Positions 8,528 through 20,700 of a stretch of DNA of 64,000 bases are shown here, in pieces. The first letter of the stretch is position 1, and each line of letters starts with the position of its first letter. Both the position numbers and the translations under genes were made by a program. The stretch is from Panonychus citri (Eukaryota > Arthropoda > Arachnida > Trombidiformes > Tetranychidae), in the NCBI RefSeq assembly GCF_014898815.1, contig NW_026515544.1, forward strand, positions 1,612,001-1,676,000, read 5' to 3'. The notes under the pieces are model-generated. The model was not told the DNA's origin. It saw only the letters and a list, made by a program, of their open reading frames with translations, and made no database searches.

Positions 8528-8890
8528 CTGAATTAGTTTCACCTTCACTACAGTAAACTCTCGATAAATGCATAATTCATAATGCAGTTTTTTTCTGCCT
8601 TTGACTGTGCATTTTCATCTATTCTAACGCCACATAGTGGGAATTAGCTGCGATCACACCCACGATTTTATGCGTTTATCGAGTTATGCATTAACCGAGA
8701 GTTTACTGTATATCTAAATCTTTACTCTTATCCAGAAGATTTGGATTATAGTGAATTGGGTCCAGTTCCTGATAAATGGTTTCGACTTGATCATATGGTG
8801 AGAGAAGTCGAAGGAGGACCAATTGGTTTCGATCAATCTTTTTCACAACAAAATCGTTCGGGTTCATTACGAATGGTTGTTTTATTTTAA
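8528..8890 (+). pseudogene. UDP-glycosyltransferase fragment, copy 2 (interrupted by a MITE)
   Basis: Homologous to the fragment at 99-300. After removal of the 158-bp MITE it reads ETELVSPSL, then YPEDLDYSELGPVPDKWF, so the Trp codon lost in copy 1 is kept, followed by RLDH and a short tail that stops at about 8,888. Only about 80 codons of the enzyme are present, with no start and no nucleotide-sugar-binding region, so it is a non-functional remnant carried by the segmental duplication. Confidence 0.5.
8551..8708 (+). mobile_element. Pogo/Tc1-mariner-type MITE (158 bp)
   Basis: Terminal inverted repeats begin CAGTAAACTCTCG and extend to about 25 bp with two or three mismatches, with TA flanking each side (8549-8550 and 8709-8710). 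The copy-1 UGT fragment shows the empty site. CAG ends plus a TA target duplication point to the pogo/Tc1-mariner superfamily. No coding capacity. Confidence 0.85.
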
Positions 8891-9036
8891 AATTTTCAGC
8901 CGTAAGTTGTTGTTAATCACACGAATTAATCATAATTTACATAATCAATTGTTGATCAAAACAGTCCAACATCTATTGCAATTCTAACAAATTATCACTT
9001 TACCTAATAGTATTTATAATGTTTAATTTTTTCTCC

Positions 9037-10004
9037 TCAAACTGATTCTTTTGATTCTTTTGATTCTTTTGCTTCATTTTCTTCCTTTTCCTTTTTCAAT
9101 TGTTGTTTCCTTTCCCAAACATATCGATGTTTTTGTTTGAGGTAAACATCAGCTGATCTTGTTCTATTCTCCATGAGATTCAAAGCTGCTGTTCCATCCA
9201 TACGGAGTTCACCATCTAAAAAAGAAAAACAAAGATAAATTAGATTATATATTAATTCTGGTGAGAATAAAAAAGTAACTAACATTTTATCATATAATTT
9301 GTTTCTGCTTTGTCCCGGTCTTCCAAAAGGTGTTCACACCAAGCTCTGGCAGTGGAATCGACACCACCATAAGTGGCCATACACTCATCAAATCTTCTGA
9401 AGGGTGTAGCACTTAACAAGTTAAAAAATGGGAGGTGCTAATGTACCTTAGTCTTAACTAAAAATGAAGATAAGGTTGACAAAAATGTAAAAATTAAGCT
9501 ACATTAGCACCTCCCATTTTTTAACGTGTTAAGTGCTACACCCTTTAACTAAAATTTTGATTATATTTTTTTCCACTTTCCTGAGAATGAAAAGGAGAAG
9601 GTAAATAAGTTAAGTATCTAAGAGAAAGATGAAAATGGTTACCTGTCTCTCTTGTATTGTTGATCTGCTTCCCAGAGACAAGCGTAATCATCAACATAAC
9701 ACTCATCAACTGTTGGAACTCGGGGAAATTTATAATGATAGTAGACACTTTGCTTTCTATTTGGCACGACAATTTTATCTATTAAAAAAATTATATTATT
9801 AATTAGCTAAATCACAGTTGGATTTATGAATAGATTCTCACCATGTATCCAAGTTGCTGGGACATCAAAAAGGTTAAAAGCAAAATTGGATAGCGATTGA
9901 ACAGGAGAACTAAGATAGTCACTTCGGACTCGACCAAATGGTCCAATATGGTATTCCTCCTTTTTGAAGGAATGTTCCTTCATATTGTCAAATTTTTCTT
10001 CCAT
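9037..10004 (-). pseudogene. NDUFB10, third copy, disrupted by a MITE
   Basis: Exons 10004-9842, 9778-9643, 9580-9544 plus 9400-9284 (exon 3, split) and 9215-9037 retain splice sites and reading frame of the intact gene, with few amino-acid changes. The 142-bp MITE at 9402-9543 sits inside exon 3, about 37 bases after its start. It introduces in-frame stops and removes the C-terminal half. Everything else still looks functional, so inactivation appears due to this one insertion. Confidence 0.9.
9402..9543 (-). mobile_element. Hairpin MITE (142 bp), copy 2, in NDUFB10 exon 3
   Basis: Reverse complement of the element at 8261-8402, nearly identical over its length including the asymmetric centre. 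The two have the same orientation relative to the NDUFB10 reading direction. One insertion therefore predates the inversion, and the second copy arose by duplication of the locus. Confidence 0.8.
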
Positions 10005-10466
10005 ATTAGTTAATTAATTGTAATTAAATCACTGGAAAAATAGAGTAAAAACAACAACACAGTTAATCAAATGTCCTTCATGAAAAATAAACGAATAGAA
10101 AAATCGATTCAATCGATTCAAAGATCGATAATAATATTCAGTATTAAAAAAGAAAAACAGATGGCACCACATTTGCAAAATTCGATTTCAAAACAATTAA
10201 CTTAAAATTGTTAATTGTCGTTTAAAATTAAATTGTTAAGACAAAAAGAAATCAATTATTATTAATTGGTGATAAAATTTTAAGTAATAAAATTGAAGCT
10301 AAAACTGAACTTAGATTATTAAATAAATAGAAAAATTTTTCTTGATACTTTTTTCCTTAATTGTTTTAACCAAGAAAGAAATTAATTAAATTAATTGTTG
10401 GACAAGTAAATGTTTTATTATTAGTATTTTAATTTTATTCGTGATAAAATTTTTCTTTTTTTTCTG

Positions 10467-13400
10467 TCATTTTTCATTGGAATCACATGAGTTTTCATTA
10501 TAATCGCCAAAGTGATTACATTTACAGAAATAATCATTAAATTGTGGGACACAAATTGAATTTGATGATGATGAAGATGAAGATGATGAACAAGGATTAG
10601 GTGATTCACATGGTGGTCCAGAGTATTTGGCAATATTGTAAATCTCAATTGATCGGTCAAGCAAATCATCCCAAACATCACCATTGACCACAATCCTCTG
10701 AATTGCTCCGTTAAATCCTTTGGTTAAATTTAATTCTCGGTGAGTAGTTAATGAATTGATTGGAGGAATCGATCCAATATAAAATGGTTGATCCAAGTTA
10801 AGCTCACTTAAATTAGTCTTTTAAATGAAAGGGTGAAAAATAATAATCAATCAGAATATTGATCCATATAATCATTTAATTGTAGCAATTTAATTTATCT
10901 CAATTTTTGACAATCTTTTTTTACCAAATATTTAATGAAAACTTATTCGCGATCATTTAATAAATCAACTAAATTAACTTTCTACTTTTTTTTCGTGACT
11001 TGGAAAGTTGATCAACTTTAATACAAATGGATTATTGTTGTTAACCAGATTCTTGATTCCCTTTCTCACAATTAACTAAATAACTTTTCCATCATTAACT
11101 GGATTGAGAGTTTCAGAGATTTAATCATATTAATCCCTTTTCACCATTATCATCACCTTTTTTTCTCGGACTAACCAAAGGTAACTCACTCTTAATCTTG
11201 ATAAGTATCTCTGATTGTCACAATTAGATGGTCAAATCTTTATCTTGAGACAATTAACTAACATGATTAATACACTTTCATTATAAACTGACCTTCGCCT
11301 CTCCATAAACCATTGCAAGTGAATCCAATTGAAGACTTCCTTGTTTACGATTTCGAGTTATCCTAATTGAATGCCATTTACCAATTGATATTTTATCATC
11401 ACTTCTAATTAAACGATGAAAAATTTGATAGAAATTAACAATCAACTATACTAAATTCAATATTTAATTGTTATTCATATTTGTTGATTGATCGACTTAC
11501 TTCAATGTTACCAATCCACTGGAAAAAAAAGAATCAGTTGAAAGAGAAACAAAAAAAAACAATTAGAGAGAATTAATTAGTATCCCCAATCAATTAAGAA
11601 TAAAATCACAATTTAAATGATAACTAAATTCATTCCTAAATCATGTTAATTGATTAGTTGATCAACGATTAACGAAAACATTTACAACTCAAATCATCTT
11701 TGTAAAAATAAAATATAATTATATCAGAGAATCAGAATCAGAATCAACTAAATCAATGGTAATTATTAGTTAATGAATGTTTTTTGTGATGATAATTTGG
11801 TATTAATTAACTAACAATTAGTGCTATCATTAAATACCATTAACAATTAGTATTGATCTCACTGATTATGTTTGATAATTTTTGTTTCTTTCACTAATCG
11901 CACAGCTTAATTGCTATAAGTTGATGAGAAAATGATTTACCTTTCATGAGGATTAATTGAACCTAAATTGTAGGAAAATTGAACAAAACGATTAACTAAA
12001 TTCAATGAGATGAAATCACCTCTAGAATTGATTGATTGTTGTCCATTGTAAAACAATAGTCCATCAGGATCTCTGGAGTAGAACCAAATTTCAATGATAA
12101 AAGTTTGAGCGATATTGGTCAGTGTGGGTAAGGTCAAGTAAGAGGTTGAACTAAAATCAGGTATAAATGCATTTTCAGTTTTTCGTTGAGCTTTGGGAAG
12201 AGAGAAAGATAATCAAGATAAACAATTAACAATTACAATTAATTCCAAGGGTTGTGTTAATCTTTTACAACTTACCATTGAGACAAAGGTTGAGACTATT
12301 ATCATCAGAGGTACAGAAACATGAGTAACCCTGATTCTCAGGTAATGAGGCACAAATTGTATCCTTGATACAAGGATTGTTTTCTTTTGAGCAAAAATTG
12401 TCACCACTCACCAATTGACAATGATTCCCTGTGTAACCAGGTTTACATTTACATGAGCTTGACAGAGAGCCATCGATTGGTGATATTAAAGGTAAACAGG
12501 TACCACCATTATGACAGGGATAATAATTAGCTAATGAGGATGAGGATGATGGATAAGTAGTAGTAGTTGTTGTTGTTGTGGGTGGTGAGGTTGTATCTTT
12601 GGTGTATCTTTGGATGGTTGATCCTGAACAAGGCATTTCAAGGCAATCGATTATGTTAACAGTTCGTATTATTGAATTAGATGAAGATGAAGACGAAGAT
12701 GATTTCTCTAAGATATTGGGTAAATTTACAGTTTTATCTATCGAGAAACTATAAAGGCAACCAATTAGTCCCGTTTTAAGGCCGATATTATTGTAAATAT
12801 TGGTTCGATTTGTTTTTATCCAACCAAGGTAAAGGTTTTCCGCTAAATCAAGTGAACTCAGGGAACCCGGAGATGACCCGGTAACATCAGACTGACCATC
12901 AATGGACAATATACCATCTTTCATGAAACGTTTCGCTACTAAATGGACAACAGATCCAATAGAAATTGTCTCCTTTGATCTTATAATAACCATACCAGAA
13001 CCAAGATCATATCGAAACTCAATGTAACCTTAATTTTCATGGAAAATGAATACAATGAATAATAGGAAAAAATCAACGTTAAAACTTTCACTTTGTTCAA
13101 TTGAAATATAATGTACACATAAAGAAGCTCAGTAAACAACCAGAACAATTTAATTTCATCAACATAATCAACCATGTTATCCATCTAGTATTATCAGCAT
13201 TCTCATCAGTATCATCATCACCATAACAATACATCATCATGTGTATTAACATAATCGTGGTTCATTAATCCTGATTAAGCTTTTTCTTCATGATAATACC
13301 TTTTTTTGAATGAGAAATTTTTTTCTCATGTTAAAGTCCATAGACTTTGAAAAAAAACTACTCACAAACTTAAATACCTTAACTCATACACACTGAGGAA

Positions 13401-14696
13401 AATGTTTGATAACATTGGATAATATTGATTCTGATGATGAAAATGTTACGATACATACTAAGTATTAATAATAAAATTGTTGAGACAAGAAAAAAGTCTA
13501 ACAATTTAAAGTTAATCAAAAGATTAAAAGTAAACCTAATATTAGTTTAGTCTGATAATATTAATCATCATGATTATTGTTACATGGTAATCATTTTTTT
13601 CAGTTGAATGTGTTAATCAACAACTGAATCTCTGGTGAAAAAAAGGTTCGTCTCACTATATATATAAGTTCATTCAGAAATTTTTTCTTCTTCCGGATTG
13701 AACTTGAAATGATTAATATGAAGATGAAATTTTCTATGTTACCTTTACGAATGGTCAGTGAGATAAAATCTCCTTCCCCTGAAACAGTTTGACCATTATA
13801 AAGTAGTATAGCTGAATCAGTATAAGTTATGAAATCCATTTCAATTGATAATCGGGTGTAAGCTTGAAGTCTTGGTAATTCAATAAACGAGTTACCCAAA
13901 ATCCAGGAATCAAGATGATTGAATTGGCTGAGTTTAAATTGATTGGAATGGGAGTTGAAGAGGTAAAAGATTTACCACCGGCGAGTAATTCTGATGAAGA
14001 TGATGTTAAATTGTTTAGGTTAATTGTTTGACGAATTGATTTAAAGGTATCACCAATTGTAGTAGTTGGGACAATCAATGATACTTTGAAAACTGTTGAT
14101 CGTCTCAATGGTCCCTGTGTAATTGTTTCATCAATTGTAACATGATTATTGGTGTTTACATTTCCATCAATGAGAGTTGACCCTTTGCAAGGTCCTTTAT
14201 GAGCAATGGTCAGTGTTTTTTGCATTTGACATGAATACAATTTGAGTTGACATTCATTTGGGAAAATGGTTCCATCGGTTGAGCAAATTTTACCAGAACT
14301 TTTTTCCTCAGGTGAACAGGTAACATTAGTACAAACACATCGAGACCCTTTACTTTCATTAATTGGTTCACATATTGACCCATAGGAACAGGTGATTGTC
14401 TCACAAGATTCAGTAAACAGTTTGGTCAAGTTAACTGGTCAGAAAAAAAAGGAATACAAATGATATATGATAGTTTTGTATATTAATACTCGTTTGTGGT
14501 CAATATTTTTCATCTTAATTGACTTCTTACCATGGGTACAACCTTGACCTAAAAGGACAGCGTCTTCTGGACAAATGTCACACTTGATACCCTGTAAACC
14601 TTGTTTACATACACATCGACCGGTCATCTGTTCACAATCACCTCGAACTGACCCACTCTTGTTACATGAACAGGCTGAGGATGAGAAGATGATAAA

Positions 14697-14764
<68 letters not shown>

Positions 14765-17700
14765 CAAATCAAGTTGACTCGACAAATTATGTATCATCTT
14801 CAGGCAATGGGAATATTTTAAAAGTGTCACAACAACAAGAGTGTGTATCAAACTCGGAAGTGAGACAAAAAGGTGAATCAAATTGTGTCATCAAAATAGT
14901 GAAAATTTTCAACATCAATGTAATCAACCGACTCTCTATCAATTGCCTGTGAAGTTGAATCAGTTTCGCTTGAGGCTAAACAGAAAAGTACAAAAAACTG
15001 ATGTTGTTAAGATGAAAAAGACAAAAAAAAGTTTTCCAATCAAAATGGATGAAATTGACTTTTATCTTCATCTTTATCTTTATCATCATAATCATCGTGA
15101 TTCAGTTTCAGTTTTCATGGTGAGTATATAGATGAAAATGAACTTTAAACTTCAATATCGACCAATTGACAAATTCAAAGCTCAAAACAGCAGCAAAATT
15201 CAAATTTAGAAACAAAATATCAGTAAATAGATAAACGATAAGAATAGATAACAAAAAAAAATGAACAAGCAATTTCATGATAGTATCGCCATGGGAATAT
15301 ATTCAACTTTTTTTCATGTTACAGATGAAAAATTTTATTCACTTCTAACCAAAGATAGAAACAGATAAAAATATAAAGTTCATGATAATAATCGCAGATG
15401 ATGATAAGTTGGTGACAACAATTGATGATAATCCATCAATTGACAAGAAAAAGAAAACATTGTTACTTTAGTCAACTGATTAATCTTAATCAGTTATTCA
15501 TTCAAATTCTGATAGTGATACTTACGTATGCATCCATTGTTTCCCTCAGATATTTTATGAAGTCCCCAGAATCCTGGTTTACATCGGTCACACTGAATTC
15601 CCCCTGTGAATTTGAATAAAAGAAATACAAATTGTTACAATTGTTATATTAATTTCTCTGCTTCTGATAATCTTACTTACCTACACCCGTTTTACATTGG
15701 CATTGATTGGAATTCGGATCACAGGTTAATGAATTGGAACCCAGTTTATTACAGTTACAAATTTCCGGACAACCGGCCTGATTCAGGCCTAAAGCGGGTG
15801 TTAGTCCATCGGCACAACAACCATAAGTCGTGGTGTTACAATGAACCTTAAAGGCAACGTCTTGGCAACACTTTGCATAGGAACCATCTCGTTGGCAGTA
15901 ACTGAAAACGGGACAAGATTTGGAACCCGATTCATCACCACAATAATAATCTAAGCCCGTTGATGGATTAACCAGGGGAGATGATCCATCGCACATCGTC
16001 AATATACTTTGACCATAACATTTGTCTCTCGATTCAATTCCAATCTCTTGTTGTCGACGACAAGCTTCCTCTTGGAGTTTACATTCATTCTCATAAAGTC
16101 TTCCATCAGAACCACAGACATAATTTTCACGATTTTCATCCTTCATTGGACACGAATATGAACAAATACAATGAGGTATTCCGGTTGCATCGTAATCACA
16201 AACACCACCAAATCTACAGGTATTCTGATCACAAGTATCAATATAACCAAATGATGTCGATCCGAAATTCATAACTAAAAAATCCCGATAGAAATGTAAC
16301 CAACCAAAGGGATAAGAAAAAGGATAAATCTAATTAGTAATAAGGATTAACATTTCCATCAATTTGGATTAACAGTTTTTCATCTCGAAAAGCAAATGAT
16401 GATGGAAAATAATATCATTCAAACTGAGTGGACAACAGGTAAGGGAGAGAGAGGATAGAGATGGCCAATGGTCAAGCAAACAGAGAAGGAGAAATGATAA
16501 GATTGATTATATTGAAGTAAAAGTAAAAGATTATACATATTTAGATTTCTTATTAGATATTTAATTCATGCTCTTTTCCCTTGAAAATATAAGACAATTA
16601 GATTAGATATAGAAAGTGATTTATTGATTGTTGATTAGATTTTCTTTTAGTATTATTTTACTTTTTTTTTGTATTGGTCAAGTTGTTTGTTTTGTTTTTC
16701 TGTGTAACAGTTTACTCACTCATCTGGGAATCTTGACATTCACCGAAAAAATTAACACTAAGGTCAACCTTTCGTTGACAGGCAGTTAACCTCATTTGAC
16801 ATTCATTGGTATAAGTGTAACCATCCGTTGAGCAAACAGGCTCATAGAAAGATGGACAATCTTTTGGACAAACACAGAAACCGATCTCACAGTGGGCACC
16901 ATATTTACAATGGACATTTGAGCAAAGGTCACAGTGACCCTTCGAGGTGACCGTAAGGTATTGACGTTTCTGACAAGAGGTTAACCGTAATGAGCATTCA
17001 TTTGAATAATTGTTTCCATCGCTACCACAAACAGGATCATCATCCTTTTATCAGTTCCAAATAATCAATGACCATCATGATGATAAATGAAGAAGATAAA
17101 AAAATCTCATTTCAATTTCAAAAGTTCTGGTTGGTTGATGTTCATTTTTCAAGGTAAAATCATTGAAAGGTAATAATAAAGTCAACACAATTAAAGTGAA
17201 TCAAATCTTACCAACAAATTAACATTTAGATTGATTCAGTTTATGGTTAATTGTTTAAAGATCATTATTGGCTACCCTGTAAGTATCTGATCACCAGTAC
17301 AAAGTATTTATGGAAAACAGAGTTTCCCAGAAAAAAAGTGTATTAGATCAATTCAATGGATAATTGTGTTAACTTTACTATTATCATTAATTGTTCACAT
17401 TTAATTAGAGTTTAATTTTTTTCTCTAATTACTATTACCATGAATAACCATTACAATTAATTATTATTATAATTTAATATTATAAATGAATGTATTTAAT
17501 TAATTGTAAGTTGAACGTCAATAATTGATGATTGTTATTGTTAACATAAGATATTATTAGGTTAATGGTAATAATAATTATCAATTTATGAGCATAATTA
17601 AAAGTAATCAAGTTTACCTGAGTACAATTAACTGGACATTGGCATAATACTTGACCAGTTTCATTGATATCACAGTTTGAATAAAATTGACAATGGACAT

Positions 17701-20700
17701 TATCACAACCTCCTGAAAATGGAGACGAAAGTAAGAAAAGAAAATATCAAAATTCTGAGAAAAACTGAACTTTTAGAACGTTTTTTTTTCTGTCCATCGA
17801 ATCGAAATGAACATTTCGAACTCACCACATTCCTTTGAATGGACAATCTTCAATTGAATACCCTCTTTACAAGATTCCCTTCTGAGGACACATTCATTTG
17901 TATAAAATAAACCATCAGAGGCACAAACGGGTTCGTAGTGATGTGAACATGTTGGACATGAACAGGATCCAGGGGATTCAGGGGATTCTTGAACACAGAT
18001 TGTACCATTATCACACTTGATTAAATCACAGTTACTGTTATTAGAATTGTTTCCAACGTTATTGGTAAGAATATTGGAATCATCTGAAATGAAAAGATGG
18101 CAAAAATCATTACCGAACATGAGAAAAAGTTTGGAAATTTTCTGTTTCGAATTTCAGAAAAAAAAAGTTCAACCAAAATTCTTATCCTTCAATTCACTTG
18201 ATGAATATATTTATCGATGAATAAATCATGGTCACATTATCAATCATCAATTTAAAATTCATTCATGATGAATACTATTAATATTTATATTATCATCTTG
18301 ATCTGTTTTGATTAATATTTCATTCAGTCAAGAGATAAATTATTTCTATCCGATAATAAATAGTAACTTGATATTCAGAAATACATGAGATTATTTGAAA
18401 AGTTTCAATTGAAAGATCAACAGATTGAATATAATAGTGAAGATGAAGATTATCTAATCTTATTGTAATTTACGTTAATCTTAAAAGTTGATTGTTGACA
18501 ATTTAAGGTATTGCGATTTATCAAATCAAATGAAACAAATACAACATTTGATTTACAGATAATTGTAATCAGTCATTCAATTCAATCAAACTGTAGATTT
18601 GAATAGTTAATCATATTGTCAGAGAGCATTTGAAATGTCAAGTAGCAAAAGTAATCTAAACTCAAGTTAATCCTTGACGATCTTTGAATAGAATTTTTTT
18701 TCACAAGAAATTCATAAGAAAAATTCATCATCGACACATGATAAGTTCATCCCACTCAGAAAATGAATACAAAAATAGCAATCAATTGGTTATCATGTTG
18801 ATATCAAAATGTTATCCCAAATGTATCAATGAAACAATGAAATTCACTATTAATGTGCTAATCTATCGTAATTATATTTCAGGATAATATCCATGAAATT
18901 CATGATAATCAGTAGAATAATAAATAAAATATGTTCCAATCTGATTAATCTGTTATTATCGTTATCTGAATCTTTTATTGTTTATTGTTTCCATATTTGT
19001 ATCTTAATACATGAATATGAAGGGGAAAAATCAATTGATTCTGTATTTCAATGTAATAACTAATAGATAACAATGTTTACTCATGATAATAATATGGAAC
19101 CAGATAAATACTCGTGTAAATATCAAGGTGATTATCATGATTAAACTGAGTTACAGTCAACTTTTATATTTAGGGAGCAGTTTTTGCTTATCACTTTTTA
19201 TTTGTGTATAAATATTATATTACCAATAATGATGATGGTGATAATCGGGATAATGATAATCATGTGTGACTTTGTGATGATGATGATGAGAAGATGATAG
19301 ATGATTGAGATAGAAGATCATGTAAATCCGTGGAGGTTTTTTCTCATCTTTTTTCATCTCTCCACTCAGAAGTCAGAGAGAGAGAGAAAGAGAAAGAGAG
19401 AGAGAGAGATGATGCTGATGATGAAGGAGTGATATTAATGACGCTTTTACTTGTGAGCAAAATTAAGAACCTGAAGAGTTGGTGGTGGGATAAAGATGAG
19501 AAACTATTAAGAGTAAAACTATTCTAATCATCATCTTCATCTTCATCATGAAATAATTTTTTTATGGGTAAATGATTGATGGATTTAAGTGTAATAAGAT
19601 ATGATTGAGTTTTTTGTGGGTCTTGTTATTATCATTATCGTGATCATCATTCAGACATTCAGGGGTTGATATTGAAGATGAGAATGAAACATTTATGTAG
19701 GAGAGCTGGTATAATGTATGTGTGTGTGAGAGAGAGAGGAAGGTTAAAGGGTAAATGATGATGATGATAGTGGTGGTGGAAAGAGGAGGAGGTGATTGTG
19801 GTAAATTACACATGGTTAATACTGTTATTAGTTATCTGAATGCTCAATCACCATGAAAGATATTGTGTTATGATGAATGCATGGAATGGTTAAACATTTT
19901 TTTCTGCTTATTCGATGAAAAAAAGTTCCATTCTTCTTCTCAAAGAGCATATGAATTCTGAGCTGATTTCCATCATGTTAATGAGTAAACAATAATTTTC
20001 TTCTCGCCATTTTTCATTCAACTTAAATTCATGACATTTCACAGCATCATCATGATAATCTTCATATTCTACATCTACTAATAATTATCTGCTCAATAAT
20101 CTTGAACAATCTTGGAAAACTTCATTCATTCTGTTTCTTTTTCCTCTTTCAGAGAGAGAGAGAGAAAGAGAGAGAGAGTTTAAAATGAAGATAAATATCT
20201 CTCTCTCTCTCTCTCTCTTGCTAGCAAACAGTTAATAAGTTTTACAGGAAGATGATAAAGTGATGATGAAGGTAACAGAAAGAAAGATAAATGAGAGATG
20301 ATGAAGATAAAGTTAAAAGAGAATAAAAAATAAGAGTTTGTCACAAGAGAGAAAAAAACAGCAACAACATAACTTTTATTTTCTTTTACCTTCATCTTAC
20401 CAGAATTTTCTCCACCCTTTTCTTATCTCCATCATCTTCAACATTCTATTAATTTATAATTTCTCTTCTTTCATGATGATGATAATCTATCAGATGAATG
20501 ACAATCCTTTCAAGAGGGAAGAGATGAGCACAAAAAAACGAGTTAAGATGAGAAAAAGTAAACGAAGAAAAATTCTTCATGATAATACTTCATCATTCCA
20601 GGGAGATAATTACATTGAAAAGGTATCTCCATGTTGATGAGAAAATTCAATTTATAACTTTAAGATGAGGATGAAGATGGGTAAGACATTGACACTCCTT

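Noticed and set aside
14695..14765. AG repeat as a CRISPR or satellite array
   Set aside because: A simple dinucleotide microsatellite with no spacers, in a eukaryotic intron.
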